From the NCBI RefSeq assembly GCF_040869035.1, contig NZ_CP162100.1:620001-684000 (forward strand): DNA of 64,000 nt. The letters are read 5' to 3'. Shown here in pieces: positions 41,010 to 49,474 of this stretch (position 1 is its first letter; the number at the start of each line of letters is the position of its first letter). The notes under the pieces were generated by a model. It searched no databases, was not told where the DNA came from, and saw nothing but the letters and a program-made list of their open reading frames with translations. The stretch comes from Vibrio sp. NTOU-M3. GTDB lineage: Bacteria; Pseudomonadota; Gammaproteobacteria; Enterobacterales; Vibrionaceae. Made by a program: the position numbers and the translations under genes.

Positions 41010-42233
41010 ATGGACATTATTCTTGGTGTAGTGATGTTTACTCTGATCGTACTTGCGCTAGTTCTAGTGATTCTTTTCGCTAAATCTAAGCTTGTACCAA
41101 CAGGTGACATTACAATTTCGGTGAACGATGACCCATCACTGGCGATCGTTACACAACCAGGCGGTAAGCTTCTGGGTGCTCTAGCTGGTGCTGGCGTATT
41201 CGTATCTTCTGCTTGTGGTGGCGGTGGCTCATGTGGTCAGTGTCGCGTAAAAGTTAAATCAGGTGGTGGTGACATTCTACCTACCGAGCTTGACCATATT
41301 ACAAAAGGTGAAGCGCGTGAAGGTGAGCGTCTAGCGTGTCAGGTTGCAATGAAAACTGACATGGACATCGAACTTCCTGAAGAAATCTTCGGCGTTAAGA
41401 AGTGGGAATGTACTGTTATCTCTAACGATAACAAAGCAACATTCATCAAAGAGCTTAAGCTACAAATTCCAGATGGTGAATCAGTACCTTTCCGTGCTGG
41501 TGGTTACATCCAGATTGAAGCGCCAGCTCACCATGTGAAATACGCTGACTTCGATGTACCTGAAGAGTACCGCGAAGATTGGGACAAATTTAACCTGTTC
41601 CGCTACGAGTCTAAAGTAAACGAAGAAACAATCCGCGCTTACTCTATGGCTAACTACCCAGAGGAAGAAGGTATTATTATGCTTAACGTGCGTATCGCTA
41701 CGCCGCCGCCTAATAATCCTGATGTACCACCTGGTATTATGTCTTCGTTCATCTGGTCTCTTAAAGAAGGCGACAAGTGTACGATTTCTGGTCCATTCGG
41801 TGAGTTCTTCGCGAAAGACACTGATGCTGAAATGGTATTCGTTGGTGGTGGTGCGGGTATGGCGCCTATGCGTTCGCACATCTTCGACCAACTTAAGCGT
41901 TTGAAGTCTAAGCGTAAGATGTCTTTCTGGTATGGTGCACGTTCTAAGCGTGAAATGTTCTATGTGGAAGACTTCGATGGCTTAGCGTCTGAGAATGACA
42001 ACTTCGTATGGCATTGTGCTCTGTCTGATCCACTTCCAGAAGATAACTGGGATGGCTACACAGGCTTTATCCACAATGTACTTTACGAGAACTATCTACG
42101 TGATCATGATGCTCCAGAAGATTGTGAGTACTACATGTGTGGTCCACCAATGATGAACGCAGCTGTTATCGGCATGCTCAAAGATCTTGGTGTAGAAGAT
42201 GAAAACATTCTGTTGGATGACTTCGGTGGTTAA
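41010..42233 (+). CDS. nqrF: Na+-NQR subunit F, NADH dehydrogenase
   Basis: 407 residues. One N-terminal helix, a [2Fe-2S] domain with [10 protein letters not shown] and a distal cysteine (ERLACQVAM), then FAD and NADH domains ([33 protein letters not shown]). It is the electron entry subunit. Last gene before a terminator. Confidence 0.97.
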   Translation: MDIILGVVMFTLIVLALVLVILFAKSKLVPTGDITISVNDDPSLAIVTQPGGKLLGALAGAGVFVSSACGGGGSCGQCRVKVKSGGGDILPTELDHITKGEAREGERLACQVAMKTDMDIELPEEIFGVKKWECTVISNDNKATFIKELKLQIPDGESVPFRAGGYIQIEAPAHHVKYADFDVPEEYREDWDKFNLFRYESKVNEETIRAYSMANYPEEEGIIMLNVRIATPPPNNPDVPPGIMSSFIWSLKEGDKCTISGPFGEFFAKDTDAEMVFVGGGAGMAPMRSHIFDQLKRLKSKRKMSFWYGARSKREMFYVEDFDGLASENDNFVWHCALSDPLPEDNWDGYTGFIHNVLYENYLRDHDAPEDCEYYMCGPPMMNAAVIGMLKDLGVEDENILLDDFGG

Positions 42234-42256
42234 TCCCATTTAAGTACTTGAATGTT

Positions 42257-42291
42257 ATGGCTGGCTCATTTGAGTCAGCCATTATTTTTTT
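42257..42291 (+). terminator. terminator after nqrF
   Basis: ATGGCTGGCTC-ATTT-GAGTCAGCCAT with one G-U pair, followed by TATTTTTTT. It separates nqrABCDEF from apbE. Confidence 0.88.
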
Positions 42292-42369
42292 ACCAAGTTG
42301 ATATAGAAGAAAGTCATTATGTTTCAATGCAGTCTTCTATATCCATTTCATGATAATAGGAGTAAACAA

Positions 42370-43374
42370 GTGAAAAAGTGGCTTGTTGCATTCGCTTCTC
42401 TATTGATTCTTGCTGGTTGTGAACGAGCAACAGAGCAGGTTCATTTAAGTGGCCCTACAATGGGAACCACATACAACATTAAGTATATTCCAGCTAAAGA
42501 AAGTCCAGCTCCCGCTGAATTGCAAAAAGAAATCGATCGTCTGTTGGAAGAAGTAAACGACCAAATGTCGACGTATCGCAAAGACTCAGAGCTTAGTCGT
42601 TTTAATCAGAATCTTTCCTCTGAAGCATTTGAAGTTTCCCCTCAAACTGCGACCGTGGTGAAAGAAGCGGTCCGACTAAACGGTCTTACTTTAGGTGCAT
42701 TAGATGTAACGGTTGGGCCGTTAGTGAACTTATGGGGCTTTGGACCGGAAGCTCGTCCTGAGGTAGTACCAACTGATGCTGAGCTCAGTGAGCGTAAAGC
42801 GATGACAGGTATCCAACACTTAACGGTCAAAGGGAATACGTTGCAAAAAGATATCCCAAATCTTTACGTTGATCTCTCGACGATTGCTAAAGGTTGGGGG
42901 GTAGATGTTGTTGCAGATTACATTCAATCCCAAGGTATTCTAAACTACATGGTTGAGGTTGGCGGTGAAATGCGTCTTAAAGGTGTAAACCGTGAAGGCG
43001 TTGCGTGGCGTATTGCGATAGAGAAGCCTTCAGTAGAAGAGCGTGCGATCCAAGAGATTATTGAACCAGGCGACATGGCGATAGCGACCTCAGGTGATTA
43101 CCGCAACTACTTTGAGCGTGATGGTGTACGTTATTCCCACATTATCAACCCAGAAACAGGTAAGCCAATTAACCATAAAGTCGTTTCTGTTACCGTACTA
43201 GACAAGTCATCGATGACAGCGGATGGTTTGGCGACAGGATTGATGGTTTTAGGTGAAGAACAAGGGATGAAGGTTGCGGAAGAGCACAATATTCCTGTAT
43301 TTATGATTGTAAAAACGGATGATGGTTTCCAAGAGCTTGCATCATCGGCCTACAAACCATACATGAACAAATAA
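42370..43374 (+). CDS. apbE: FAD:protein FMN transferase ApbE
   Basis: 334 residues, lipoprotein signal with lipobox LILAGC. Motifs of the family are present: GPTMGTTYNIKY and the Mg/FAD-binding DLSTIAKGWGVD, then HIINPETGKP. It attaches FMN covalently to threonines of NqrB and NqrC. The GTG at 42370 is chosen because AGGAG precedes it and it begins a proper signal peptide (VKKWLVAFA); the ATG at 42319 would place 17 unrelated residues in front. Confidence 0.93.
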   Translation: MKKWLVAFASLLILAGCERATEQVHLSGPTMGTTYNIKYIPAKESPAPAELQKEIDRLLEEVNDQMSTYRKDSELSRFNQNLSSEAFEVSPQTATVVKEAVRLNGLTLGALDVTVGPLVNLWGFGPEARPEVVPTDAELSERKAMTGIQHLTVKGNTLQKDIPNLYVDLSTIAKGWGVDVVADYIQSQGILNYMVEVGGEMRLKGVNREGVAWRIAIEKPSVEERAIQEIIEPGDMAIATSGDYRNYFERDGVRYSHIINPETGKPINHKVVSVTVLDKSSMTADGLATGLMVLGEEQGMKVAEEHNIPVFMIVKTDDGFQELASSAYKPYMNK

Positions 43375-43388
43375 GTGAGCATGTCATT

Positions 43389-43622
43389 ATGAGTACATAT
43401 CTAATTACATTTGGTGTGTTTATGGCCGTGATTGCTGCTATGTCAATCGGCTACATTATCCAAAGAAAAGTTGTGAAAGGCAGCTGTGGTGGTCTTGGGG
43501 CTGTGGGCATTGAAAAAGTGTGTAATTGTCCTGAACCATGTGATGCACGTAAAAAGCGTGAAGCTCGAGAGGCAGCTCGACAAGAAAAACTCGCCGCTTG
43601 GGAAAAAGATAGAATTGCTTAA
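43389..43622 (+). CDS. nqrM: Na+-NQR maturation protein NqrM
   Basis: 77 residues (DUF539). One membrane helix is followed by a cysteine-rich segment, GSCGGLGAVGIEKVCNCPEPC, and a charged tail. NqrM is needed to assemble the iron centre between NqrD and NqrE. Fourteen bases after apbE, so the two maturation factors form an operon. Confidence 0.94.
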   Translation: MSTYLITFGVFMAVIAAMSIGYIIQRKVVKGSCGGLGAVGIEKVCNCPEPCDARKKREAREAARQEKLAAWEKDRIA

Positions 43623-43624
43623 GT

Positions 43625-43652
43625 AAAAAAGCCCATTTATGGGCTTTTTTTT
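43625..43652. terminator. terminator after nqrM
   Basis: AAAAAAGCCCAT-TT-ATGGGCTTTTTT (43625-43651). Its right arm touches the stop of the converging regulator gene, so it may serve both. Confidence 0.88.
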
Positions 43653-44865
43653 ATTGATAAATCAACTTATTCCTGCCGGCTTCTTTGGCCTGATAGAGGC
43701 GGTCATCTGCCCCAGTTATTTGCTGGGCAAGTGGGGCAAGTTGCTGATTAGCTCCAATACTGACAGTGAGGTTTATCGGGCTACCTTGATGAGATATTGG
43801 CGTTTTCTCAACGCGTTGTCGCATTTGCTCTAACCGGGTAACAAAATCATCATACGGCCCACAATTAACGATACAAAATTCCTCTCCACCAAAACGAACA
43901 ATGGTGTCGTTGGCGAAATAGATTTTGAGGATATTTGCGACCATCAGTAATGCCGCGTCTCCGCCATCGTGACCATACACATCGTTCACCTTTTTGAAGT
44001 AATCGATATCCACCATGGCAACAGAGCGATCATGACAGTTTTTACATGTTTGTTCGAAGAGGTAACGACGATTCCAAAGCCCAGTTAGTGCATCTTGGTT
44101 TGCTAGTTTAAAAAGCTCATCTCGTGCTTCTTTCATATCGAGCATTTGGTGAATGCGGCAGTAGAACTCTTCATGATTAAAAGGTTTATGAAGGAAGTCG
44201 TTAGCACCTGCTTTTAGAAAACGTGCTGTCATGGTGCGATCATTACTGCCCGATACACCCAGTATCGCCATGCTATTTTTATCGTGGATCTGGCGAATTT
44301 CTTTGGTCATGGTAATGCCATCTTTCTCTGGCATGTCGTGGTCACTAATGACAAAGGTGATATCTGGGTTACGTTGAAGAATGTCTAACGCTTGCTGCCC
44401 GTTTTCTGCTTGAGTTGTTTTTATGTACTGGTGCTCCAAAAGGGAGGAAATATGTTTGCGTACTGTCGGAGAGTCATCCACAACCAAAGCATGATGGTTT
44501 GGGTTATTCATCAATCGTTTGGCTAGAGAAATAACGTAAGAGACAGAGCTGGTGCTTTCTTTGAGGATGTAATCGACAACGCCTTTAGAGATAAAATGTT
44601 CACGAGTATGCTCGTTAAACGTGGCTGTCAGTACAATGACCTTTTGTTGCCGATTTAGGACTAAGTCGATGACTTCGCCATTTTCTGCATCAGGAAGACA
44701 ATAATCCAGCAACGCAAAAAGGAAGTCGTCTTGCTGCTCAAGTATGTGCTCGGCTTCTTTATACGAACCAACGTCTACGATCTCAAAACCTAACGCAGAG
44801 AGTTGCTGGCAAAGGTACTTTCTAAATGTACGGCTGTCTTCAACTACGAGGATTTTGTAACTCAA
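43651..44865 (-). CDS. dual-receiver GGDEF response regulator
   Basis: About 404 residues. Receiver 1 (about 5-115; ILVVEDSRTFRK, phospho-site in LLDYCLPD) and receiver 2 (about 125-245; LVVDDSPTVRK, VISDHDMPEKDG, FLHKPF) precede a diguanylate cyclase domain (about 255-404; VDIDYFKKVNDVYGHDGGDAALL and the active signature FGGEEF). The I-site position reads FAND, so the RxxD arginine is missing. Likely a phosphorylation-controlled c-di-GMP synthase. No histidine kinase is adjacent. A TTG start at 44865 is chosen because AAGGAG lies 8 bases before it; a GTG at 44895 is possible. Confidence 0.87.
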   Translation of the reverse strand: MSYKILVVEDSRTFRKYLCQQLSALGFEIVDVGSYKEAEHILEQQDDFLFALLDYCLPDAENGEVIDLVLNRQQKVIVLTATFNEHTREHFISKGVVDYILKESTSSVSYVISLAKRLMNNPNHHALVVDDSPTVRKHISSLLEHQYIKTTQAENGQQALDILQRNPDITFVISDHDMPEKDGITMTKEIRQIHDKNSMAILGVSGSNDRTMTARFLKAGANDFLHKPFNHEEFYCRIHQMLDMKEARDELFKLANQDALTGLWNRRYLFEQTCKNCHDRSVAMVDIDYFKKVNDVYGHDGGDAALLMVANILKIYFANDTIVRFGGEEFCIVNCGPYDDFVTRLEQMRQRVEKTPISHQGSPINLTVSIGANQQLAPLAQQITGADDRLYQAKEAGRNKLIYQ

Positions 44866-44989
44866 CCGAAGGCTCCTTGATAAAATTTTCGCCACTTTAG
44901 TTTAGCGTGATTATTAATCATATTTAATAATTTAATTTATAAATTGTATACCTAGACAAGGTTATTGGCTTCTTTGTTGTAAAATAATA

Positions 44990-45009
44990 TACTGTTTTTT
45001 TATACAGTC
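44990..45009 (+). promoter_or_regulatory. LexA (SOS) box of dinB
   Basis: TACTGT-TTTTTTAT-ACAG: CTGT (44992-44995), eight bases, ACAG (45004-45007), the LexA consensus, 16 bases before the dinB ATG. A repressor here would block dinB until DNA damage. Confidence 0.9.
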
Positions 45010-45025
45010 CGGTAAAAGGTGTGAT

Positions 45026-46096
45026 ATGGAACCCGCAACACTCCGCAAGATCATTCATATCGATATGGATTGTTTCTATGCTGCTGTTGAGATGCGTGAT
45101 AATCCAGAATATCGTCATCGACCCTTCGCCGTGGGTGGTAGCGAGCGCCAACGGGGAGTGATCAGTACGAGTAATTATGAGGCGCGTCAATTTGGCGTTC
45201 GAAGTGCGATGTCTACGGCAAAGGCCCTTCAATTATGTCCTGAGTTACTTGTCATTCCAGGACGAATGTCCGTTTATCAAGCTATTTCAAAGCAAATTCG
45301 TGAAATCTTTTCTCGCTACACAAGCCTTATTGAACCGTTGTCGTTAGACGAAGCATTTCTAGATGTGACGAATTCAACAGCATGTAAAGGCTCTGCGACA
45401 CTCATCGCCCAAGCGATCCGAAATGACATATTTAAGGAGTTGGGTTTAACCGCATCAGCAGGCGTCGCACCGATTAAGTTTTTGGCTAAAGTAGCGTCAG
45501 ATATGAATAAGCCGAATGGTCAATTCGTTGTTCCGCCAGAGCAAGTGCAATCGGTTATAGATACATTGCCGTTAGAGAGGATTCCGGGGGTGGGCAAAGT
45601 ATCACTCGAGAAACTGCACAGTGCTGGATTTTATTTGTGTAAGGATGTCAGAGACAGTGACTATCGTGAGTTTTTGCGTCAATTTGGGCGCTTAGGCGCT
45701 TCTTTGTGGCAGCGCAGTCATGGCATTGATGAACGTGAAGTGATTGTAGAGCGAGAGCGTAAATCGGTGGGGGTTGAGCGCACCTTTACTCAGAATATTG
45801 TGACCTATGAACAATGTTGGCAAGTCATTGAAGAGAAGCTTTATCCAGAACTAAAATCGCGGTTGGATGAAGCTCGGCCACAAAGAGAGATCATTAAACA
45901 AGGGATAAAAGTTAAATTTGCTGATTTCCAACTGACGACGATTGAGCACATTCATCCCAAATTAGAGTTGCAAGATTTTAAAGCGCTACTTGGTAAAATA
46001 TTAGAGCGTCAAAAAGGGCGAGAGATACGTTTGTTGGGCTTGAATGTCATGCTCAAGCCCGAAGTAGAGAGTAAACAACTTAGCTTTTTTGAATAG
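45026..46096 (+). CDS. dinB: DNA polymerase IV
   Basis: 356 residues, Y-family polymerase. Catalytic acidic residues are in IHIDMDCFYAAVE and SLDEAFLDVT. A little-finger domain follows, and the protein ends with a beta-clamp-binding motif (KQLSFFE). It performs error-prone translesion synthesis. AAAAGGTG precedes the ATG. A LexA box covers the promoter. Its last 17 bases overlap the 3' end of the converging recQ-like gene. Confidence 0.97.
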   Translation: MEPATLRKIIHIDMDCFYAAVEMRDNPEYRHRPFAVGGSERQRGVISTSNYEARQFGVRSAMSTAKALQLCPELLVIPGRMSVYQAISKQIREIFSRYTSLIEPLSLDEAFLDVTNSTACKGSATLIAQAIRNDIFKELGLTASAGVAPIKFLAKVASDMNKPNGQFVVPPEQVQSVIDTLPLERIPGVGKVSLEKLHSAGFYLCKDVRDSDYREFLRQFGRLGASLWQRSHGIDEREVIVERERKSVGVERTFTQNIVTYEQCWQVIEEKLYPELKSRLDEARPQREIIKQGIKVKFADFQLTTIEHIHPKLELQDFKALLGKILERQKGREIRLLGLNVMLKPEVESKQLSFFE

Positions 46097-48002
46097 TTAG
46101 GGTCTCAACGGTATTCACCACTTGTTGAAAAGGTACGTTCGCTAGTTTCCCAAATCCCTCCATCTTATTTGCTTTCAGCTTTGTGGTGAGTGGGGTGGCA
46201 ATTCCGCAGAGAAAGCGCGCTTGGGCTTGTAATGACAATTTTTGATTTGTCGCCTGATTAAGAGGCATTAGCCAATGATGAACTTGTTCTATCTCAACAT
46301 TTTGTTGAGGTTGTATCGGAAGCTGAGCAACATTTCCTCGGCATACGGAGCAATGCCCACAATGCTCTGGTGCATTGGTATCGGCAAAATAGCGTGCCAG
46401 GTTCGCACTCAAGCAGCTATCAGACTCAAAAAATGCAAGCAGTTGCCTTAACCGCTCTATCTCGTGCGTTTCTTTAGTTAAGAATAATTGATGCAGTTGT
46501 GCAGTCAGAGTCGCAATAGATTGAGGGGAGTCTTTTACGCTGTAGACGTCTGTGATCTGCTTACTTTCCAGCTCGATCCAACCTTGCTCGTGGAAGTAAT
46601 CAAGTGCACTGATCACTCTTTGTCTATCTGCGTGATAATTGATCCAAAGTGCTTCGAAATCAAGTTGGCACCATAATCTGGCTTGCGGAGCACATTGAAA
46701 AATCGCTTCAACAAATTGTCTACGTTCGGCTTGAAAGTGTTGGATGATCTGCTCTTTAGGACGGATAAACTTAAAGCGATAGTCGGCAAAGTAGCTGTAT
46801 TTGGGTTCAATGACATTGGCAAGTTCTAGATAAACCAATAACGTTTTTAAAGGGAGCTGACGAATATTACTCTCTTGCGATAAACGGTTGATCATGAGTT
46901 CCCATTGCGGGGCGTGTTGGATTGCTTGCTCAATCACATACTGTATGGCAGTGGCATCTGGAGTGTCGCCAAATACAAAGTTTTCTAATGTATTTAAGCC
47001 GTTTTGATTTGCCAAAAGTAAGCATTGTGATGGTTGTCCATCTCTTCCTGCTCGGCCGATCTCTTGTGAGTAGTTCTCGATCGACTTAGGCAAGTCATAG
47101 TGGATCACGCGGCGAATATCCGCTTTATCCACTCCCATACCAAAGGCGATAGTAGCAACAATGCAAAAAATTTTCCCTTGCATAAATTGTTGCTGCAGTT
47201 CGCTTCTTACTTCACTTTTTAGTCCAGCATGATAAGCCAAAGCATGAATACCACTGTCTCTTAGTGCGGCTGCCACTTGTTCAGCACTTTGCTGCAATGT
47301 GACATATACAATAGTGGGGGCATTAGGCTGCTGGTTTATGATTGAAATTAAAGTTGGAAGCTTTTCTTCATCTTGGCAAGGCTGAATGGTTAAATCTAAA
47401 TTTGGGCGATAAAAGCCCGTTACCGTAATATTTTCCGGTGCAAGTGCAAACTTACTCTTCATATCGGCAATGACATCATTTGTTGCCGTGGCAGTGAGTA
47501 GCAAAACCTGCGGAATATTCAGTTGACGTTGGTAGTCTGGAAGTTTTAGGTAGTCCGGACGAAAATTGTGCCCCCATTCAGAAATACAGTGGGCTTCATC
47601 CACGACCAACAAAGAAATTGGAATTTGCGAGATAAATTGACGAAAGCGCTCGTTTTTTAATCGCTCAACGGAAATCATGAGGATCTTCGTTTGGCCTTCT
47701 CGTACTGATTGCATGACCTGTTGGGTGGTTTGGCGATCTTGTCCGGAATCAATTGAAGCGGCAGCGATTCCTTTACTGTGTAGAAAACTCAGCTGATCTT
47801 TCATCAAAGCGAGTAAAGGAGAGATCACCAAGGTCAGATGTGGCAGGTGAAGTGCTGGAAGTTGATAACAGAGAGACTTACCAGAACCCGTTGGAAATAT
47901 TGCAACACAAGAGTGTCCTTCTAGGATGGCATCAATCACTTGCTTTTGTCCTAGGCGCAGTGAATCGAAGCCAAAGGTGGTCTTTAAAGTGTGTTCTAGC
48001 AT
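46080..48002 (-). CDS. RecQ-family ATP-dependent DNA helicase
   Basis: 640 residues. Superfamily 2 motifs are present: FPTGSGKSLCYQLPALHL (Walker A), DEAH with EWGHNFRPDY, and QEIGRAGRDGQPS (motif VI). A zinc-binding C-terminal region follows, with CGHCSVC. I do not see a clear HRDC domain. Longer than E. coli RecQ (609) and divergent from it in the C-terminal third, so it is probably the second RecQ-type helicase of vibrios rather than the RecF-pathway RecQ. It meets dinB tail to tail with 17 bases shared. Confidence 0.88.
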   Translation of the reverse strand: MLEHTLKTTFGFDSLRLGQKQVIDAILEGHSCVAIFPTGSGKSLCYQLPALHLPHLTLVISPLLALMKDQLSFLHSKGIAAASIDSGQDRQTTQQVMQSVREGQTKILMISVERLKNERFRQFISQIPISLLVVDEAHCISEWGHNFRPDYLKLPDYQRQLNIPQVLLLTATATNDVIADMKSKFALAPENITVTGFYRPNLDLTIQPCQDEEKLPTLISIINQQPNAPTIVYVTLQQSAEQVAAALRDSGIHALAYHAGLKSEVRSELQQQFMQGKIFCIVATIAFGMGVDKADIRRVIHYDLPKSIENYSQEIGRAGRDGQPSQCLLLANQNGLNTLENFVFGDTPDATAIQYVIEQAIQHAPQWELMINRLSQESNIRQLPLKTLLVYLELANVIEPKYSYFADYRFKFIRPKEQIIQHFQAERRQFVEAIFQCAPQARLWCQLDFEALWINYHADRQRVISALDYFHEQGWIELESKQITDVYSVKDSPQSIATLTAQLHQLFLTKETHEIERLRQLLAFFESDSCLSANLARYFADTNAPEHCGHCSVCRGNVAQLPIQPQQNVEIEQVHHWLMPLNQATNQKLSLQAQARFLCGIATPLTTKLKANKMEGFGKLANVPFQQVVNTVETLTIQKS

Positions 48003-48091
48003 GGCATTTATCTCTGTATCAGTATGGCGCTTATACTACCGGATTTTTACAAAACCTGTACCTGAAAAGGGCATGCGTATAAGCTGTCGCC

Positions 48092-48592
48092 ATGAGCAAA
48101 TTGACGTTGAATAGTATGAATAAGTTTGAGCTTGTAGAAAAAATTTGTCAGCAGTTAGAGCACAACCTGAAGATTGCTCAGTCAGCGACACAACAGGCAA
48201 TGTCGGCGGCAACGGATGAAGAAACGGTCCCTGAGCACAAGTACGATACATTGGCGTTAGAGGCCTCTTATTTGGCTCATGGCCAAGCAATGCGCGTTGC
48301 AGAATATGAAGCTGATTTAGCGCAGTATCGTGCTTTAATTATGAAAGAGGGAATGGATAAAGTGGCATTGGGAGCGTTGGTGGAACTGGTGGATGTTGAA
48401 GACAGTTATCGCTACGTCTACCTTGGCCCATGCGCTGGTGGAATCAAAGTCTATCACGAAGGCGTCGAAATTAGTGTTGTGACGCCAAAGTCGCCAATAG
48501 GCGCGGCACTCATTGGCAAAGTATTGGATGATGAAGTCAGTTATCAGATTGGAGACAACGTATTTAGTTACGAAATTAGCGCGATTGATTGA
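48092..48592 (+). CDS. GreA/GreB-like C-terminal domain protein
   Basis: 166 residues. An N-terminal helical part (about 15-85) resembles a short coiled coil and contains HKYDTLALEASYLAHGQAMR. The C-terminal part (about 90-166) resembles the FKBP-like domain of Gre factors: LGALVELVDVEDSYRYVYLGPCAGG, then SPIGAALIGKVLDDEV. The acidic tip needed for RNA cleavage in true GreA/GreB cannot be recognised. It may bind RNA polymerase in the secondary channel with a different effect, as Rnk-like proteins do. The first ATG has a poor ribosome site; an ATG at 48116 is an alternative. Confidence 0.75.
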   Translation: MSKLTLNSMNKFELVEKICQQLEHNLKIAQSATQQAMSAATDEETVPEHKYDTLALEASYLAHGQAMRVAEYEADLAQYRALIMKEGMDKVALGALVELVDVEDSYRYVYLGPCAGGIKVYHEGVEISVVTPKSPIGAALIGKVLDDEVSYQIGDNVFSYEISAID

Positions 48593-48654
48593 CAGTTTGA
48601 TAACGATAACTGAACCTAATCTGTTATGTTGTGATGAAAAGCTATGATGAGTAG

Positions 48655-49404
48655 ATGATGATGAAACGTTTTATTTTTACCTTACCATTCTTATTTACCA
48701 GCCAGATTTGGGCGGCGCAGTGTCAGGTCGATCTTAAAAATGAAATCCGCCTTGATGGTCAACAGCTAGAGATCCATCAAGCAAATGGTGAGACCGCAAT
48801 TCTGGATGACAATGATAACTTAGTGATCCACGGTGAGAAAATTGAATTAGATGCAGGGCAAAAAGAAGCCATTGCTCAATACCGCCAACATTTGAATGAT
48901 CACTTACCGCGAGCTAAGCAGATCGCTGAAGATGGTCTGAATTTAGCGAATGATATCATTGATGATGTCGCTAAAAGTTTAGATTCTCCCGAAGCATTCG
49001 ATAGCGTCAAAGTTGCGATGAAAGATTTTTGGGCAAGCATTGAAGCCCGTTATTATAAAAATGGTGATTTGATTTTACCTGCTGAAAGTTTTGAATCCAT
49101 GAGTAACACTTGGATGGAAGACTTTGCCAAGGCAAAAGACATATTTAATGATGAGTTCATTACCAGTGCCTTTGAAGCCATGTCTACCAAAATGAAAGAA
49201 GAGGGTGGTTTGAACCTAACTGAGATGGCGAACAGCATGACTGAGCTCAAAGCTCGTATTTCTGAACGTATTGAATCTCACTCGGCAGATATTGAACAGC
49301 AAGGACAGGAGTTTTGTGACTCTTTAAACCAAATGGCAGAAGAAGAGCAGCAACTTCATAAGAAGATCCCAGAGCTAAAAAATTATCAGATCTTCACCAT
49401 ATAA
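48655..49404 (+). CDS. yggN: YggN-like periplasmic protein (DUF2884)
   Basis: 249 residues with a signal peptide (...SQIWA, cleavage near residue 22), then CQVDLKNEIRLDGQQLEI and long charged helices. It matches the E. coli YggN pattern. No function is established. Three successive ATGs (48655, 48658, 48661) give equal signal peptides; MKRFIF at 48661 is the most natural start. Ends before a terminator facing the chitinase gene. Confidence 0.82.
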   Translation: MMMKRFIFTLPFLFTSQIWAAQCQVDLKNEIRLDGQQLEIHQANGETAILDDNDNLVIHGEKIELDAGQKEAIAQYRQHLNDHLPRAKQIAEDGLNLANDIIDDVAKSLDSPEAFDSVKVAMKDFWASIEARYYKNGDLILPAESFESMSNTWMEDFAKAKDIFNDEFITSAFEAMSTKMKEEGGLNLTEMANSMTELKARISERIESHSADIEQQGQEFCDSLNQMAEEEQQLHKKIPELKNYQIFTI

Positions 49405-49440
49405 TTTAGCGTCCTAGATAAAACAAACGACTGAGAAATA

Positions 49441-49464
49441 AAGAGCGCCATATTGGCGCTCTTT
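49441..49464. terminator. terminator between yggN and the chitinase gene
   Basis: AAGAGCGCCA-TAT-TGGCGCTCTT followed by TTAGTTT. On the minus strand it ends the chitinase transcript as well. Confidence 0.85.
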
Positions 49465-49474
49465 TAGTTTCTCT

